DNA from: RYN-133 sp963754285
GTDB lineage: Bacteria > Actinomycetota > Actinomycetes > Mycobacteriales > Jatrophihabitantaceae
Direction of reading: 5' to 3'
DNA: 64,000 nt
NCBI GenBank assembly: GCA_963754285.1
Contig: CAVWFN010000006.1
Coordinates: 372,001-436,000 of the forward strand
Made by a program: the position numbers and the translations under genes. Below, one piece after another: positions 35,243 through 43,268 of the stretch. The notes below the pieces were generated by a model. The model was not told the DNA's origin. It ran no database searches and saw nothing but the letters and a program-made list of their open reading frames with translations. The first letter of the stretch is position 1. The number at the start of each line of letters is the position of its first letter.

Positions 35243-35946
35243 GATCGCGTTCCTTCCAGAATGAACTCGACGAGCGCATTGCAATGGACGATGGTCGTGT
35301 CGACGAGCGGCACGCTCGCGTCGCCGTCACGCAGGACCAGGCCTTGTTCGGTGCAGGCGAGCACTACCTTCTCGGCACCGTCGGCGACGAGCTTCTCGAC
35401 GACCTCGAGGTAGTAGGCACGGGTCTCGTCGGTGACGATGCTGCGGGTCAGCTCGTCATAGATGGTCGCGTGGATGCGTGCCTGGTCGTCGGCTGGTGGG
35501 ACGAGCGTGCGGATGCCGCTCGCGCCGAAGGCGTCCGGGAACATCGGGCTCGCCATCGTGAAGCCCGTCCCGAGCAGCCCGACGGTTCGCGCGTCGCCGA
35601 GGGCCGCAGTGGTCAGTGCGATCAGGTCGATGAACGGCACGTCGCCGATCACGGCGCGCACGTCGTCGGCGACCAGATGGGTCGTGTTCGCGGCCAGCGC
35701 GATGCCGTCACAACCCGCGTCGACGAGGCGCCGAGCCGCGTCGCAGAGCACGCGTGCCACGCCCGCCCAGTCGCCCGCGTGCTGCATCGCTGCGAACTCG
35801 CCGAACTCGACGGACCACAGCGTGACCGGCGCACTCGAGGATCCGCCGAGCGCCGCCGCAACACCCTCGTTCAGGCGCCGGTAGTAGTGCTCGCTCGATA
35901 CCCAGGACGTGCCGCCGACAAGCCCTACCCGCTGTAATCGCTTCAT
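35239..35946 (-). CDS. Aspartate/glutamate racemase-family protein inside the ilv operon
   Basis: A 235-residue protein of the Asp/Glu racemase fold, N-terminus RVGLVGGTSWVSSEHYYRRLNEG, and C-terminal VVLACTEQGLVLRDGD with one catalytic Cys. The other catalytic position, in the motif normally CNTxH or TNTxH, is AANTTH, so the first acid/base residue is Ala. This predicts no ordinary two-base racemisation. It starts one base after the ilvB stop and overlaps the ilvN start (ATGA), so it is translated as part of the branched-chain operon. It may be an isomerase, lyase or one-base enzyme; function unproven. Confidence 0.85.
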   Translation of the reverse strand: MKRLQRVGLVGGTSWVSSEHYYRRLNEGVAAALGGSSSAPVTLWSVEFGEFAAMQHAGDWAGVARVLCDAARRLVDAGCDGIALAANTTHLVADDVRAVIGDVPFIDLIALTTAALGDARTVGLLGTGFTMASPMFPDAFGASGIRTLVPPADDQARIHATIYDELTRSIVTDETRAYYLEVVEKLVADGAEKVVLACTEQGLVLRDGDASVPLVDTTIVHCNALVEFILEGTRS

Positions 35947-35947
35947 C

Positions 35948-37744
35948 TCACTCACTGTCGAAGACCGGCCGGATGTCGCGCGCGGCGAGGATGTCGTCGT
36001 TGCTCGTCCCCGCGGCGACCATCGGCCACACCATCGCGTCCTTGCCAACGGTGAAGTCGACGACGACCGGCTGATCGTTGATCGCCATCGCCTTCTCGAT
36101 CGTGGCGTTGACGTCGGCCCTGCTCTCGCAGCGCAGTCCGATACAGCCGAGGGCGTCGGCGAGCTTCACGAAGTCAGGAACCCGCTTGGCCCCCCGACCG
36201 GACGAGGTCATGGAACCGTGTGTCCCGAGATCGGTCTGGCTGTAGCGCTGGTCGTAGAACAGCGTCTGCCACTGCCGCACCATGCCGAGGTTGCCGTTGT
36301 TGATGACGGCCACCTTGATCGGAAAGCCCTCGATGGCGCAGGTGGCCAGCTCCTGGTTGGTCATCTGGAAGCAGCCGTCGCCGTCGATCGACCACACGGT
36401 CTTGTCGGGACAGGCCGCCTTGGCACCCATCGCCGCCGGGACCGAATAGCCCATCGTCCCGAGCCCGCCCGAGTTCAACCACGTGTACGGGTGCTCGTAC
36501 TTGACGAACTGCGCGGCCCACATCTGGTGCTGGCCGACGCCCGCCGCGTAAATGGCCTCGGGTCCGGCGATCGCGCCGAGCCGTTCGATGACGTACTGGG
36601 GCGAGAGCGAGCCGTCGGCGGGCTCCTCGTAGCCGAGCGGATAGGTCTCGCGCCACCCGTCGACCTGTTTCCACCACGCGGTCAGGTCGGCGCGGTGTCC
36701 TGCCTCGAACTCGGCCTTCACCGCCGGCGCGAGCTCGCGCAGCACCTCGCGCACGTCACCCACGATCGGGACGTCCGCCTCGCGGTTCTTGCCGATCTCG
36801 GCGGGATCGATGTCGGCGTGGATGATCTTGGCCTGCGGCGCGAAGCTGTCCAGTCGGCCGGTCACCCGGTCGTCGAAGCGGGCGCCGAGCGTGATCAGCA
36901 GGTCGGACTTCTGCAGCGCCGTGACTGCGGCGACCGTCCCATGCATGCCGGGCATGCCGAGGTGCTGGCGATGGCTGTCGGGGAACGAGCCGCGCGCCAT
37001 CAGCGTCGTGACCACGGGGATGCCGGTCAGTTCGGCGAGCACAAGCAGCTCGGCCGTGGCGCGACCCCTGATCACGCCACCGCCGACGTAGAGCACCGGA
37101 CGGCGCGATTCGGCGATCAGGCGCGCCGCCTCACGGATCTGCTTGCTGTGCGGACGCACGACGGGCTTGTAGCCGGGCAGGTCGAGGCGCGGCGGCCAGC
37201 TGAAGGTCGTCCGCTCCTGCAACACGTCCTTCGGCAGGTCGACGAGGACGGGCCCGGGTCGTCCGGTCGAGGCGATGTGGAATGCCTCGGCGATCGCCTG
37301 GGCGATGTTCGCCGGGTCCTGGACGAGGAAGTTGTGCTTGGTGATCGGCAGCGTGATGCCGGAGATGTCGGCCTCTTGGAAGGCGTCGGTCCCGATCATC
37401 GACCGGCCGACCTGGCCGGTGATGGCCACCATCGGCACCGAGTCCATGTAGGCGTCCGCGATCGGCGTGACCAGGTTGGTGGCGCCGGGGCCGGAGGTCG
37501 CCATGCAGACGCCGACCTTGCCCGAAGCCTGCGCGTATCCCTCGGCAGCGTGTCCGGCGCCCTGTTCGTGGCGAACGAGGACGTGGCGAACCCGCGTCGA
37601 GTCGAACAGCGGGTCGTAGGCGGGCAGGATCGCGCCGCCGGGGATACCGAAGACGATGTCGGCCCCGACCTCCTCGAGCGAGCGGACGAGGGCTTGAGCA
37701 CCGGTGAGCGTCTCGGTGGCAGCGGGTGTGGACGGGGAGGTCAT
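35948..37744 (-). CDS. ilvB: Acetolactate synthase large (catalytic) subunit
   Basis: A 598-residue thiamine-diphosphate enzyme making acetolactate and acetohydroxybutyrate. The N-terminal catalytic Glu lies in VRHEQGAGHAAEGYAQASG, the ThDP-binding motif is DGDGCFQMTNQELATCAIEGF, and FAD-associated regions follow the family. AGGA sits five bases before the ATG at 37744; the frame to 37792 runs into the attenuator. It is preceded by a leader-peptide attenuator and followed by the racemase-like gene, ilvN and ilvC. Confidence 0.97.
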   Translation of the reverse strand: MTSPSTPAATETLTGAQALVRSLEEVGADIVFGIPGGAILPAYDPLFDSTRVRHVLVRHEQGAGHAAEGYAQASGKVGVCMATSGPGATNLVTPIADAYMDSVPMVAITGQVGRSMIGTDAFQEADISGITLPITKHNFLVQDPANIAQAIAEAFHIASTGRPGPVLVDLPKDVLQERTTFSWPPRLDLPGYKPVVRPHSKQIREAARLIAESRRPVLYVGGGVIRGRATAELLVLAELTGIPVVTTLMARGSFPDSHRQHLGMPGMHGTVAAVTALQKSDLLITLGARFDDRVTGRLDSFAPQAKIIHADIDPAEIGKNREADVPIVGDVREVLRELAPAVKAEFEAGHRADLTAWWKQVDGWRETYPLGYEEPADGSLSPQYVIERLGAIAGPEAIYAAGVGQHQMWAAQFVKYEHPYTWLNSGGLGTMGYSVPAAMGAKAACPDKTVWSIDGDGCFQMTNQELATCAIEGFPIKVAVINNGNLGMVRQWQTLFYDQRYSQTDLGTHGSMTSSGRGAKRVPDFVKLADALGCIGLRCESRADVNATIEKAMAINDQPVVVDFTVGKDAMVWPMVAAGTSNDDILAARDIRPVFDSE

Positions 37745-37790
37745 CGCGGTCCTTCGGCTGTGGCTGGGTCGGGCATCGGTGTCGGGCAAC

Positions 37791-37822
37791 AAAAAACCCT
37801 CCGTGCCAGTGGCACGAAGGGT
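37791..37822 (-). terminator. Attenuator terminator before ilvB
   Basis: On the minus strand, an ACCCTTCGTGCC stem pairs with GGCACGGAGGGT across an ACT loop, followed by TTTTTT. It is a strong intrinsic terminator 46 bases before the ilvB start. Confidence 0.9.
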
Positions 37823-37823
37823 C

Positions 37824-37896
37824 AGCGCGTCTCGATCGTCTGGGCTCAGGCCCTCGAGACGCGCTGGGAGATAAGTACGCAGAGCAGGTTCGGCAC
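37824..37896 (-). promoter_or_regulatory. ilvB leader peptide and pause hairpin
   Basis: GTG at 37896 opens the 16-residue peptide MPNLLCVLISQRVSRA, stopping at 37846. Codons for Leu, Leu, Val, Leu, Ile are clustered early in it. A perfect 12-bp hairpin (37824-37835 with 37854-37865) overlaps the end of the peptide; stalling at the branched-chain codons would be expected to disrupt it and the downstream terminator. Layout is the same as at cimA. Confidence 0.82.
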
Positions 37897-37903
37897 GTCG
37901 CTG

Positions 37904-37933
37904 ACACTACACACGCGCGCGAGGGGCCGACAA
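37904..37933 (-). promoter_or_regulatory. Candidate ilvB promoter
   Basis: TTGTCG (37928-37933) and TAGTGT (37904-37909) on the minus strand with an 18-base gap. Initiation would fall just before the leader peptide GTG. Confidence 0.45.
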
Positions 37934-37998
37934 CCATGCCCGCTCCGGCCCGCGAACTAACGAGTTGCAGAACTCTTGAGATTTTCTTGCGCGAACGG

Positions 37999-38027
37999 TT
38001 GCACTTGTCCCGAAATGGCGTTAGGTT
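37999..38027 (+). promoter_or_regulatory. Candidate promoter of the CAP-domain gene
   Basis: TTGCAC (37999-38004) and TAGGTT (38022-38027) with a 17-base spacer. It would give a leader of about 180 bases before the start at 38214. Confidence 0.5.
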
Positions 38028-38033
38028 TCTGTT

Positions 38034-38213
38034 CAGAGATCGCCCTAGTCGCCGGGCTAGCACCCTTGAGTTGAGGAATTTCATGGGTGCTGCGGGTCGT
38101 ATCTCAAGTTTCCAGGGGACGCGGGACCGGCAACGGGACCGCAAAGCACCACCAGCGTCATGGAGTGCGGGGACACGTACTACTGATCGCCCCACGCCCC
38201 GAAGGACCGCGCA
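38034..38213 (+). promoter_or_regulatory. Long structured 5' leader of the CAP-domain gene
   Basis: No coding frame is supported. Stems visible include GCACCC/GGGTGC (about 38069-38100), a GCGG-GA-CC/GG-GA-CCGC stem closed by GGCAAC (about 38129-38151), and GCAC/GTGC (about 38154-38177). The phrase GGGACCGCAAAGC recalls the core of c-di-GMP-I riboswitches (GGGACGCAAAGC), but other conserved parts are missing. It may be a riboswitch or thermosensor of unrecognised class. Confidence 0.4.
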
Positions 38214-38795
38214 ATGCCTCCCACCCCCGCCTCGGCCACCGCCCGTACCCACGCGATCGAGCTGCGCCGGCTCACCGTTGTGATCGTTACAGCGGCACTC
38301 GCGCTGGCGACCCTGTTCGTCCCCCGCGAAGCCTCGGCGCACGCTGCCGCTCCCCGCACGAAGATCACCTCGGCGAACACAGCGGCCTTCGCACGGTCGA
38401 TGCTCGGGTTGCTCAACCAGGAACGTCGCGCCCACGGCCGGCGGCCGCTGACGATGGCCTGGCGGCTGCGCGAGTCGGCGCACCAGCACAACCTGCGCAT
38501 GGCCAAGGCCAACGTCATGTCGCACCAGTTGCCGGGCGAGGCGTTCTTCGCCACCCGGATCAGCCGCACCGGCTACAAGTGGCGGGCCGCCGGCGAGAAC
38601 ATCGGGTGGAACAGCAACCTGACCTCGTCGGGCATCCTCGCCCTCGAGAAGGAGATGTACCACGAGGTTCCGCCGAACGACGGTCACCGCGTGAACATCC
38701 TGAGCCGCTCGTTCACCCAGGTCGGTATCGACGTCATCTACGACGCTCGACACCACAAGCTCTGGTTCACCCAGGATTTCGGCGCTCCGGCCTAA
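38214..38795 (+). CDS. Secreted CAP-domain (SCP/PR-1-like) protein
   Basis: A 193-residue exported protein. A signal peptide runs to about residue 45 (LTVVIVTAALALATLFVPREASAHAA). The CAP domain follows: MLGLLNQERRAHGRRPLTMAWRLRESAHQHNLRMAKANVMSHQLPGE, then ENIGWN and GHRVNILSRSFTQVGIDVIY. His/Glu residues of the CAP cavity are kept. AAGGA precedes the ATG by about eight bases. A long structured leader precedes it, suggesting post-transcriptional control. Bacterial CAP proteins act on the cell wall or outside it; precise role unknown. Confidence 0.9.
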   Translation: MPPTPASATARTHAIELRRLTVVIVTAALALATLFVPREASAHAAAPRTKITSANTAAFARSMLGLLNQERRAHGRRPLTMAWRLRESAHQHNLRMAKANVMSHQLPGEAFFATRISRTGYKWRAAGENIGWNSNLTSSGILALEKEMYHEVPPNDGHRVNILSRSFTQVGIDVIYDARHHKLWFTQDFGAPA

Positions 38796-38844
38796 GCACC
38801 ACGGTAGGAGCAGCCCACAAGGACCATGGTCCGGGGGATAGAAG

Positions 38845-38878
38845 CCTGCCCTCCCGCTCGGTCGAGCGGGAGGGCAGG
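38845..38878. terminator. Bidirectional terminator between CAP gene and ilvD
   Basis: A perfect 15-bp stem (cctgccctcccgctc with its complement) and a GGTC loop between convergent genes. Confidence 0.85.
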
Positions 38879-38917
38879 TCTGTCTGCGCGTCGCGGTGAA
38901 TATCGTCGCGGCCGGCC

Positions 38918-40609
38918 TCAGCCGCAGACCGCGCCCTCGGCTGCTGAGCCGACGAGCTTCGCGTACTTGCCGAGGACGCCGTAGTCGAAGCGCTGGGGCA
39001 GCGGCTTCCATTCAGCTCGCCGCCGGTCGAGCTCGCCGGCATCGACCAGCAGGTCGAGGGTGCGCGAACTCATGTCCAGTCGGATCCGGTCGCCGTCGGC
39101 GACGTAGGCGATCGGGCCACCGAAGGCGGCCTCCGGCGCGATGTGGCCGATGCACAGGCCGGTGGTGCCGCCGGAGAACCGACCATCGGTGAGCAGCAGC
39201 ACGTCCTTGCCGAGCCCGGCGCCCTTGATCGCCCCGGTGATGGCCAGCATCTCGCGCATGCCCGGGCCGCCCTTGGGCCCTTCCCACCGGATGACGACCA
39301 CGTCGTTGGCCTGCAACTGCCCGGCAGCGAGCGCGTCCATGGCCGCCTGCTCGCGGTCGAAGACCCGGGCGGTCCCTTCGAACACGTCCGCATCGAAGCC
39401 CGCGCTCTTGACGACCGCGCCGTCCGGGGCGAGTGAACCGCGCAGGATCGTGAGTCCGCCCGTCTTGTGGATGGGATCGCTCATCGCGCGGATGATCTTG
39501 CCGTCCGGGTCGGGCGGTGCGATGGCAGCAAGGTTCTGCGCCATGGTCTTGCCGGTGACGGTCAGCACGTCGCCGTGCAGCAGCCCGGCCTCGAGCAGGG
39601 CCTTCATGACCACAGGGACGCCGCCGATGCGGTCGATGTCGGTCATGACGTAGCGGCCGAACGGCTTGACGTCGGCCAGGTGGGGCACCTTGTCGCCGAT
39701 GCGGTTGAAGTCGTCAAGGGTGAGCTCGACCTTGGCCTCGTGCGCGATCGCGAGCAGGTGCAACACCGCGTTCGTCGACCCGCCGAGCGCCATGATCAGC
39801 GTGATGGCGTTCTCGAACGCCTCGCGAGTGAGCACCTGCCGTGCGGTGATGCCCGCATCGACCAGCGCGACCACGGCTTCGCCGGAACGCTCCGCGTAGT
39901 GATCGCGACGCGAGTCGGGCGCAGGCGGCGCGGCGCTGCCCGGCAAGGACATGCCGAGACCCTCGGCGGCGCTGGCCATCGTGTTGGCCGTGTACATGCC
40001 GCCGCACGCACCCTCGCCCGGGCAGATCGCCTTCTCGATCTCGGTGACCTCCTCGCGCGTCATGCGGCCCGCGAGGCAGGCGCCGACCGCTTCGAACGCG
40101 TCGATGATGGTGACGTCCTTGCCGTTGTAGCGGCCGGGCAGCGTCGATCCGGCGTAGAGGAACACGGACGCGACGTCGAGACGTGCGGCAGCCATCAGCA
40201 TGCCGGGCAGCGACTTGTCGCATCCTGCGAGCAGCACTGCGCCATCGAGTTGTTCGGCGCGGAACACCGTCTCGACCGAGTCGGCGATGACCTCGCGCGA
40301 CACCAGCGAATAGTGCATCCCGCTGTGGCCCATCGAGATGCCGTCCGAGACCGAAATCGTGCCGAATTCCATCGGGAAACCGTCGGCCCCGCGCACGCCC
40401 TCCTTCGCGCGCTTGGCGAGCCGAGCGAGCGACAGGTTGCACGGGGTGATCTCGTTCCAACTGCTGGCGACGCCGATCTGCGGCTTGCGCCAGTCGTCGT
40501 CGCCCATCCCTACCGCCCGCAACATGCCGCGGGCGGCGGCGCGTTCGACGCCATCGGTGACGATCGTGCTGTGTGGCTTGCGATGCACTCGGGGCTGCTC
40601 TGCACTCAC
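38918..40609 (-). CDS. ilvD: Dihydroxy-acid dehydratase
   Basis: A 563-residue Fe-S dehydratase, the penultimate enzyme for valine and isoleucine. Cluster-ligand Cys occur in LAGCDKSLPGM and GEGACGGMYTANTM, and signature 2 is TDGRFSGGTTGLCIGHIAPEA. I choose the GTG at 40609 (SAEQPRVHRKPHSTIV) because it matches the normal N-terminus; the longer frame to 42022 overlaps other genes. It diverges from the PH-domain gene with 30 bases between starts and stands alone, apart from the ilvB operon. Confidence 0.96.
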   Translation of the reverse strand: MSAEQPRVHRKPHSTIVTDGVERAAARGMLRAVGMGDDDWRKPQIGVASSWNEITPCNLSLARLAKRAKEGVRGADGFPMEFGTISVSDGISMGHSGMHYSLVSREVIADSVETVFRAEQLDGAVLLAGCDKSLPGMLMAAARLDVASVFLYAGSTLPGRYNGKDVTIIDAFEAVGACLAGRMTREEVTEIEKAICPGEGACGGMYTANTMASAAEGLGMSLPGSAAPPAPDSRRDHYAERSGEAVVALVDAGITARQVLTREAFENAITLIMALGGSTNAVLHLLAIAHEAKVELTLDDFNRIGDKVPHLADVKPFGRYVMTDIDRIGGVPVVMKALLEAGLLHGDVLTVTGKTMAQNLAAIAPPDPDGKIIRAMSDPIHKTGGLTILRGSLAPDGAVVKSAGFDADVFEGTARVFDREQAAMDALAAGQLQANDVVVIRWEGPKGGPGMREMLAITGAIKGAGLGKDVLLLTDGRFSGGTTGLCIGHIAPEAAFGGPIAYVADGDRIRLDMSSRTLDLLVDAGELDRRRAEWKPLPQRFDYGVLGKYAKLVGSAAEGAVCG

Positions 40610-40639
40610 GCCTGCGAGCCTACGGCTACCGTCGACGCT

Positions 40640-41107
40640 GTGACTGCGGCCGCCAAGACCATCACCTTTCGGCTGCCGCCGTCTGCGTATCTGGCAGTGG
40701 TGTTCCTGCTGTTCTGCTCGGCTCCGCTCGCGTTGACGGCCAACGGTGGCCATCCCGGTGGTCCGACGGGCTGGACCTGGCGAGTCGCACTGCTGTTGAT
40801 CCCGGTGCTCGCGGCCGTGTTCATCGCCCGCACCGCAACGAGCGTCTCGGCCGCAGGGCTTCGCGTGCGCGCCGCCTTCGGCGCGCGAATGCTGCCGTGG
40901 GAAGAAGTGCGCGGGCTCTCGGTGACCGGACGGTCGGTCTATGCCGTGCTCGATGACGGATCGGTGCGGTTGCCCTGCGTGCGTACGAGCGATCTCGCAT
41001 TGATCGCGAGCGTCAGCGACGGCCGGCTGCCGGACATTCCGCCGCCGGTGCGCAAGTTCGCACCGTCGCGACGCCGCACGCGGCGGGTGCGCCGGCCGAG
41101 CGCCTGA
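40640..41107 (+). CDS. PH-domain membrane protein, CFP-6-like
   Basis: A 155-residue protein with two hydrophobic helices (about residues 12-34 and 48-64) and a bacterial PH-like domain (SVSAAGLRVRAAFGARMLPWEEVRGLSVTGRSVYAVLDDGSVRLPC) that ends in an Arg-rich tail. It is the kind of small protein represented by mycobacterial CFP-6, also near ilvB there. GTG start at 40640. Role unknown; the PH domain faces the cytoplasm if helices are inserted as usual. Confidence 0.82.
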   Translation: MTAAAKTITFRLPPSAYLAVVFLLFCSAPLALTANGGHPGGPTGWTWRVALLLIPVLAAVFIARTATSVSAAGLRVRAAFGARMLPWEEVRGLSVTGRSVYAVLDDGSVRLPCVRTSDLALIASVSDGRLPDIPPPVRKFAPSRRRTRRVRRPSA

Positions 41108-41109
41108 AT

Positions 41110-42018
41110 TCAGTAGGTCGCGCCGACGACGTTGTGCAACGTCTCTCCGGCGACATAACGCTCGATCTGCTCGCGGACGAGTCGATAGCCGCGCCGTTGC
41201 CAACCGTGCGTGCCGCCGCCGACATGCGGCGTGATGATCACGTTCGGCGTCTGCCAGAGCGCATGATCGGCCGGCAGCGGTTCGGGCTCGGTCACGTCCA
41301 GGAAGGCGCGCAACCGGCCGGCCGTGGTCTGCGCGGTGAGCGCCTCGGTGTCGACGATCGCGCCACGTGCGACGTTGGCAACGATCGCACCGTCGGGAAG
41401 CGCCGCCAGGGCGTCGGCGTCGACGAGCCCGGTCGTCTCTTCCGTGAGCGGCAGCGCGATCGCCAGGATGTCGGTATCGGGCAGCAGGGTTGAGAGCTCG
41501 TCGATGCCGCGTACTCCGTCGCGGGCGGTCCGCGCGACGAACGTGATCTCGGCGCCGAACACAGCGAGGGCATCGGCGATGTGGGTGGCGATGTCGCCGG
41601 CGCCGAGCACGAGAACCCGCTTGCCGTCCAGGTCTTCGGTGTGCACCTCGGTCCAGCGGCGTGCAGCCTGCTCGGTGAGAAACATGGGCAGTTGCCGGAT
41701 GATCGCGAGGATTCCGGTGACCGCGAGCTCGGCCGTCGCCGGCCCGTGCACGCCACGACCGTTGCACAGCGTGACGCCGTCCGGCAGGTGCGGTAGCCAC
41801 CGCTCGACGCCGGCGGAGAGCAGTTGCACGACCTTGACCTCGGGCATCGCCGAGAACAGCTTCTCGGGGCCGGCCATGTAGCCGCCGAGAACGAACTCGG
41901 TCGACTCGATGCCCTCGGGCGGGTTGTCCCCGCCGTCCCAGACGAGCATGCGGACGCCCTCGGGCACCGGCTCGATCTGGTCGCGGGACGACTCGCTCGG
42001 CACGCACACGGTGATCAC
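41110..42018 (-). CDS. D-isomer-specific 2-hydroxyacid dehydrogenase
   Basis: A 302-residue NAD-dependent dehydrogenase related to SerA and glyoxylate reductase. The cofactor motif is VLVLGAGDIATHIADAL, where the canonical third Gly is replaced (GAGDIA). The catalytic triad is visible as Arg in ANVARGAIVD, Glu in VTEPEPLP and His in TPHVGGG. It is short and has no regulatory domain, so it is probably not the main phosphoglycerate dehydrogenase. It is convergent with the PH-domain gene (stops two bases apart). Confidence 0.9.
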   Translation of the reverse strand: MITVCVPSESSRDQIEPVPEGVRMLVWDGGDNPPEGIESTEFVLGGYMAGPEKLFSAMPEVKVVQLLSAGVERWLPHLPDGVTLCNGRGVHGPATAELAVTGILAIIRQLPMFLTEQAARRWTEVHTEDLDGKRVLVLGAGDIATHIADALAVFGAEITFVARTARDGVRGIDELSTLLPDTDILAIALPLTEETTGLVDADALAALPDGAIVANVARGAIVDTEALTAQTTAGRLRAFLDVTEPEPLPADHALWQTPNVIITPHVGGGTHGWQRRGYRLVREQIERYVAGETLHNVVGATY

Positions 42019-42083
42019 TCATTCGAGGCTAGTGGGGTGGCTTGCGGGCGCGCTTCACAGCCTGGCCAGGCAGACTGGACGAC

Positions 42084-43268
42084 GTGCTTCGTTCGGTGGC
42101 GGTCCTCGGCAGCGCTGTGCTGCTGTCGCTGACCGCGGCCTGCGCGCCCGGCGGGTCGGGTGGCGCGCCGGACTGGAAGCCCAAGCCGTCGTTCTCGGGC
42201 GAGGGCTACCAGCCACCGGCCGATCCACAACCGGTCCAGCCGCACACGGGCGGCCCCAGGTCGCCGTCGAGCTCCAGCTCGAACGGGAAGCCGAACTCCG
42301 GCGATCCCGCGGTGGTGGCCAAGCACCTCACCGCACCCGTCGGGCTGACGATGATGCCCGACAACACGGCGCTGGTCGGCGAGCGCACGACGGGACGCAT
42401 CGTGCGCGTGCAGCCGATGCCCGACCAGCCGGTGCGGACCGTGCGGGTGATCCCGGGGATCAGCACGTCCGGCGGCGGCGGCCTGCTCGATCTCGCGATC
42501 TCGCCGAACTACTCGCAGGACAATCTGATCTTCGCCTACATCACGACGCCGAAGGACAATCGCGTCATCGCATTCACGCTGAAGGGTCCGATCACACCGG
42601 TCCTGACGGGGATCCCGCGTGGCCGCACCGGAAACACCGGTCGGATCGCATTCGCCGCCGACGGCAGTCTGCTCATCGGTACCGGGGATGCGGGGCGCCC
42701 GTCACTCGCACGCAACCCGCACAGCCTGGCCGGCAAGATCCTGCGGGTCAGCGACATCGGACGTCCGGCCCAGGGCAATCCTGTCAAGGGCTCCCCCATT
42801 TTCGCCTCGGGCGCTCGCGAGACCGACGGGTTGTGCACGTCGACGGACTCGACGCTGGCTCTGCAGACCGAGTTCCTGCCGGCTGCCGCCAGCGACCCGG
42901 TCTTCCAGGTCGTCGCGGGCAGCTCGTTCGCGCGCAACGGCGCCAATGCGTCCGTCCAGTTGCCCAGTGCCAGCCGTGACCCGGGCGGCTGCGCCCTGCA
43001 GCACAACGTGCTCTACACGACCTCGCTCGACGGGCAGGAACTGCTGTCGTCCACGTTGTCGCTCACCAACAACGGCGCACTGAAGTTCGGGAAGTTCTCG
43101 ACGCTGCTGCACAACAAGTACGGCCGGCTGCGCACCGTCGTCGCCGCGTCCGACGGCGCGTTGTGGCTCACCACGTCGAACAAGGACGGACAGGGTCATC
43201 CGGTTCCGGCCGACGAGCGCGTGCTGCGCATCATCCCGAGCGGCGGCTCGGGCAACAATCCGCTGTGA
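42084..43268 (+). CDS. Lipoprotein with PQQ-dependent sugar dehydrogenase-like propeller
   Basis: A 394-residue lipoprotein: MLRSVAVLGSAVLLSLTAAC carries the lipobox, and a Pro/Ser-rich linker follows. Residues from about 85 on form a beta-propeller (LTAPVGLTMMPDNTALVGERTTGRIVRV, GLLDLAISPNYSQDNLIFAYIT, GRIAFAADGSLLIGTGDAG, LAGKILRVSDIG) of the glucose/sorbosone dehydrogenase type. It resembles mycobacterial LppZ and shares its location. The GTG at 42084 is preferred over the earlier TTG. It is coupled by GTGA overlap to the BtuF-like gene. Catalytic activity is unproven. Confidence 0.85.
   Translation: MLRSVAVLGSAVLLSLTAACAPGGSGGAPDWKPKPSFSGEGYQPPADPQPVQPHTGGPRSPSSSSSNGKPNSGDPAVVAKHLTAPVGLTMMPDNTALVGERTTGRIVRVQPMPDQPVRTVRVIPGISTSGGGGLLDLAISPNYSQDNLIFAYITTPKDNRVIAFTLKGPITPVLTGIPRGRTGNTGRIAFAADGSLLIGTGDAGRPSLARNPHSLAGKILRVSDIGRPAQGNPVKGSPIFASGARETDGLCTSTDSTLALQTEFLPAAASDPVFQVVAGSSFARNGANASVQLPSASRDPGGCALQHNVLYTTSLDGQELLSSTLSLTNNGALKFGKFSTLLHNKYGRLRTVVAASDGALWLTTSNKDGQGHPVPADERVLRIIPSGGSGNNPL

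Noticed and set aside
38034..38213. ydaO-type c-di-AMP riboswitch before the CAP gene
   Set aside because: This class often sits before actinobacterial cell-wall hydrolase genes, but I could not find its conserved blocks, so only a structured leader is reported.
39467..41107. A 546-residue plus-strand protein
   Set aside because: Only the last 155 residues, from GTG 40640, are protein-like; the rest is the reverse of ilvD.
38918..42022. One 1034-residue fusion on the minus strand including ilvD
   Set aside because: The N-terminal half is Arg-rich and overlaps the PH-domain and 2-hydroxyacid dehydrogenase genes in other frames; ilvD itself starts at 40609.
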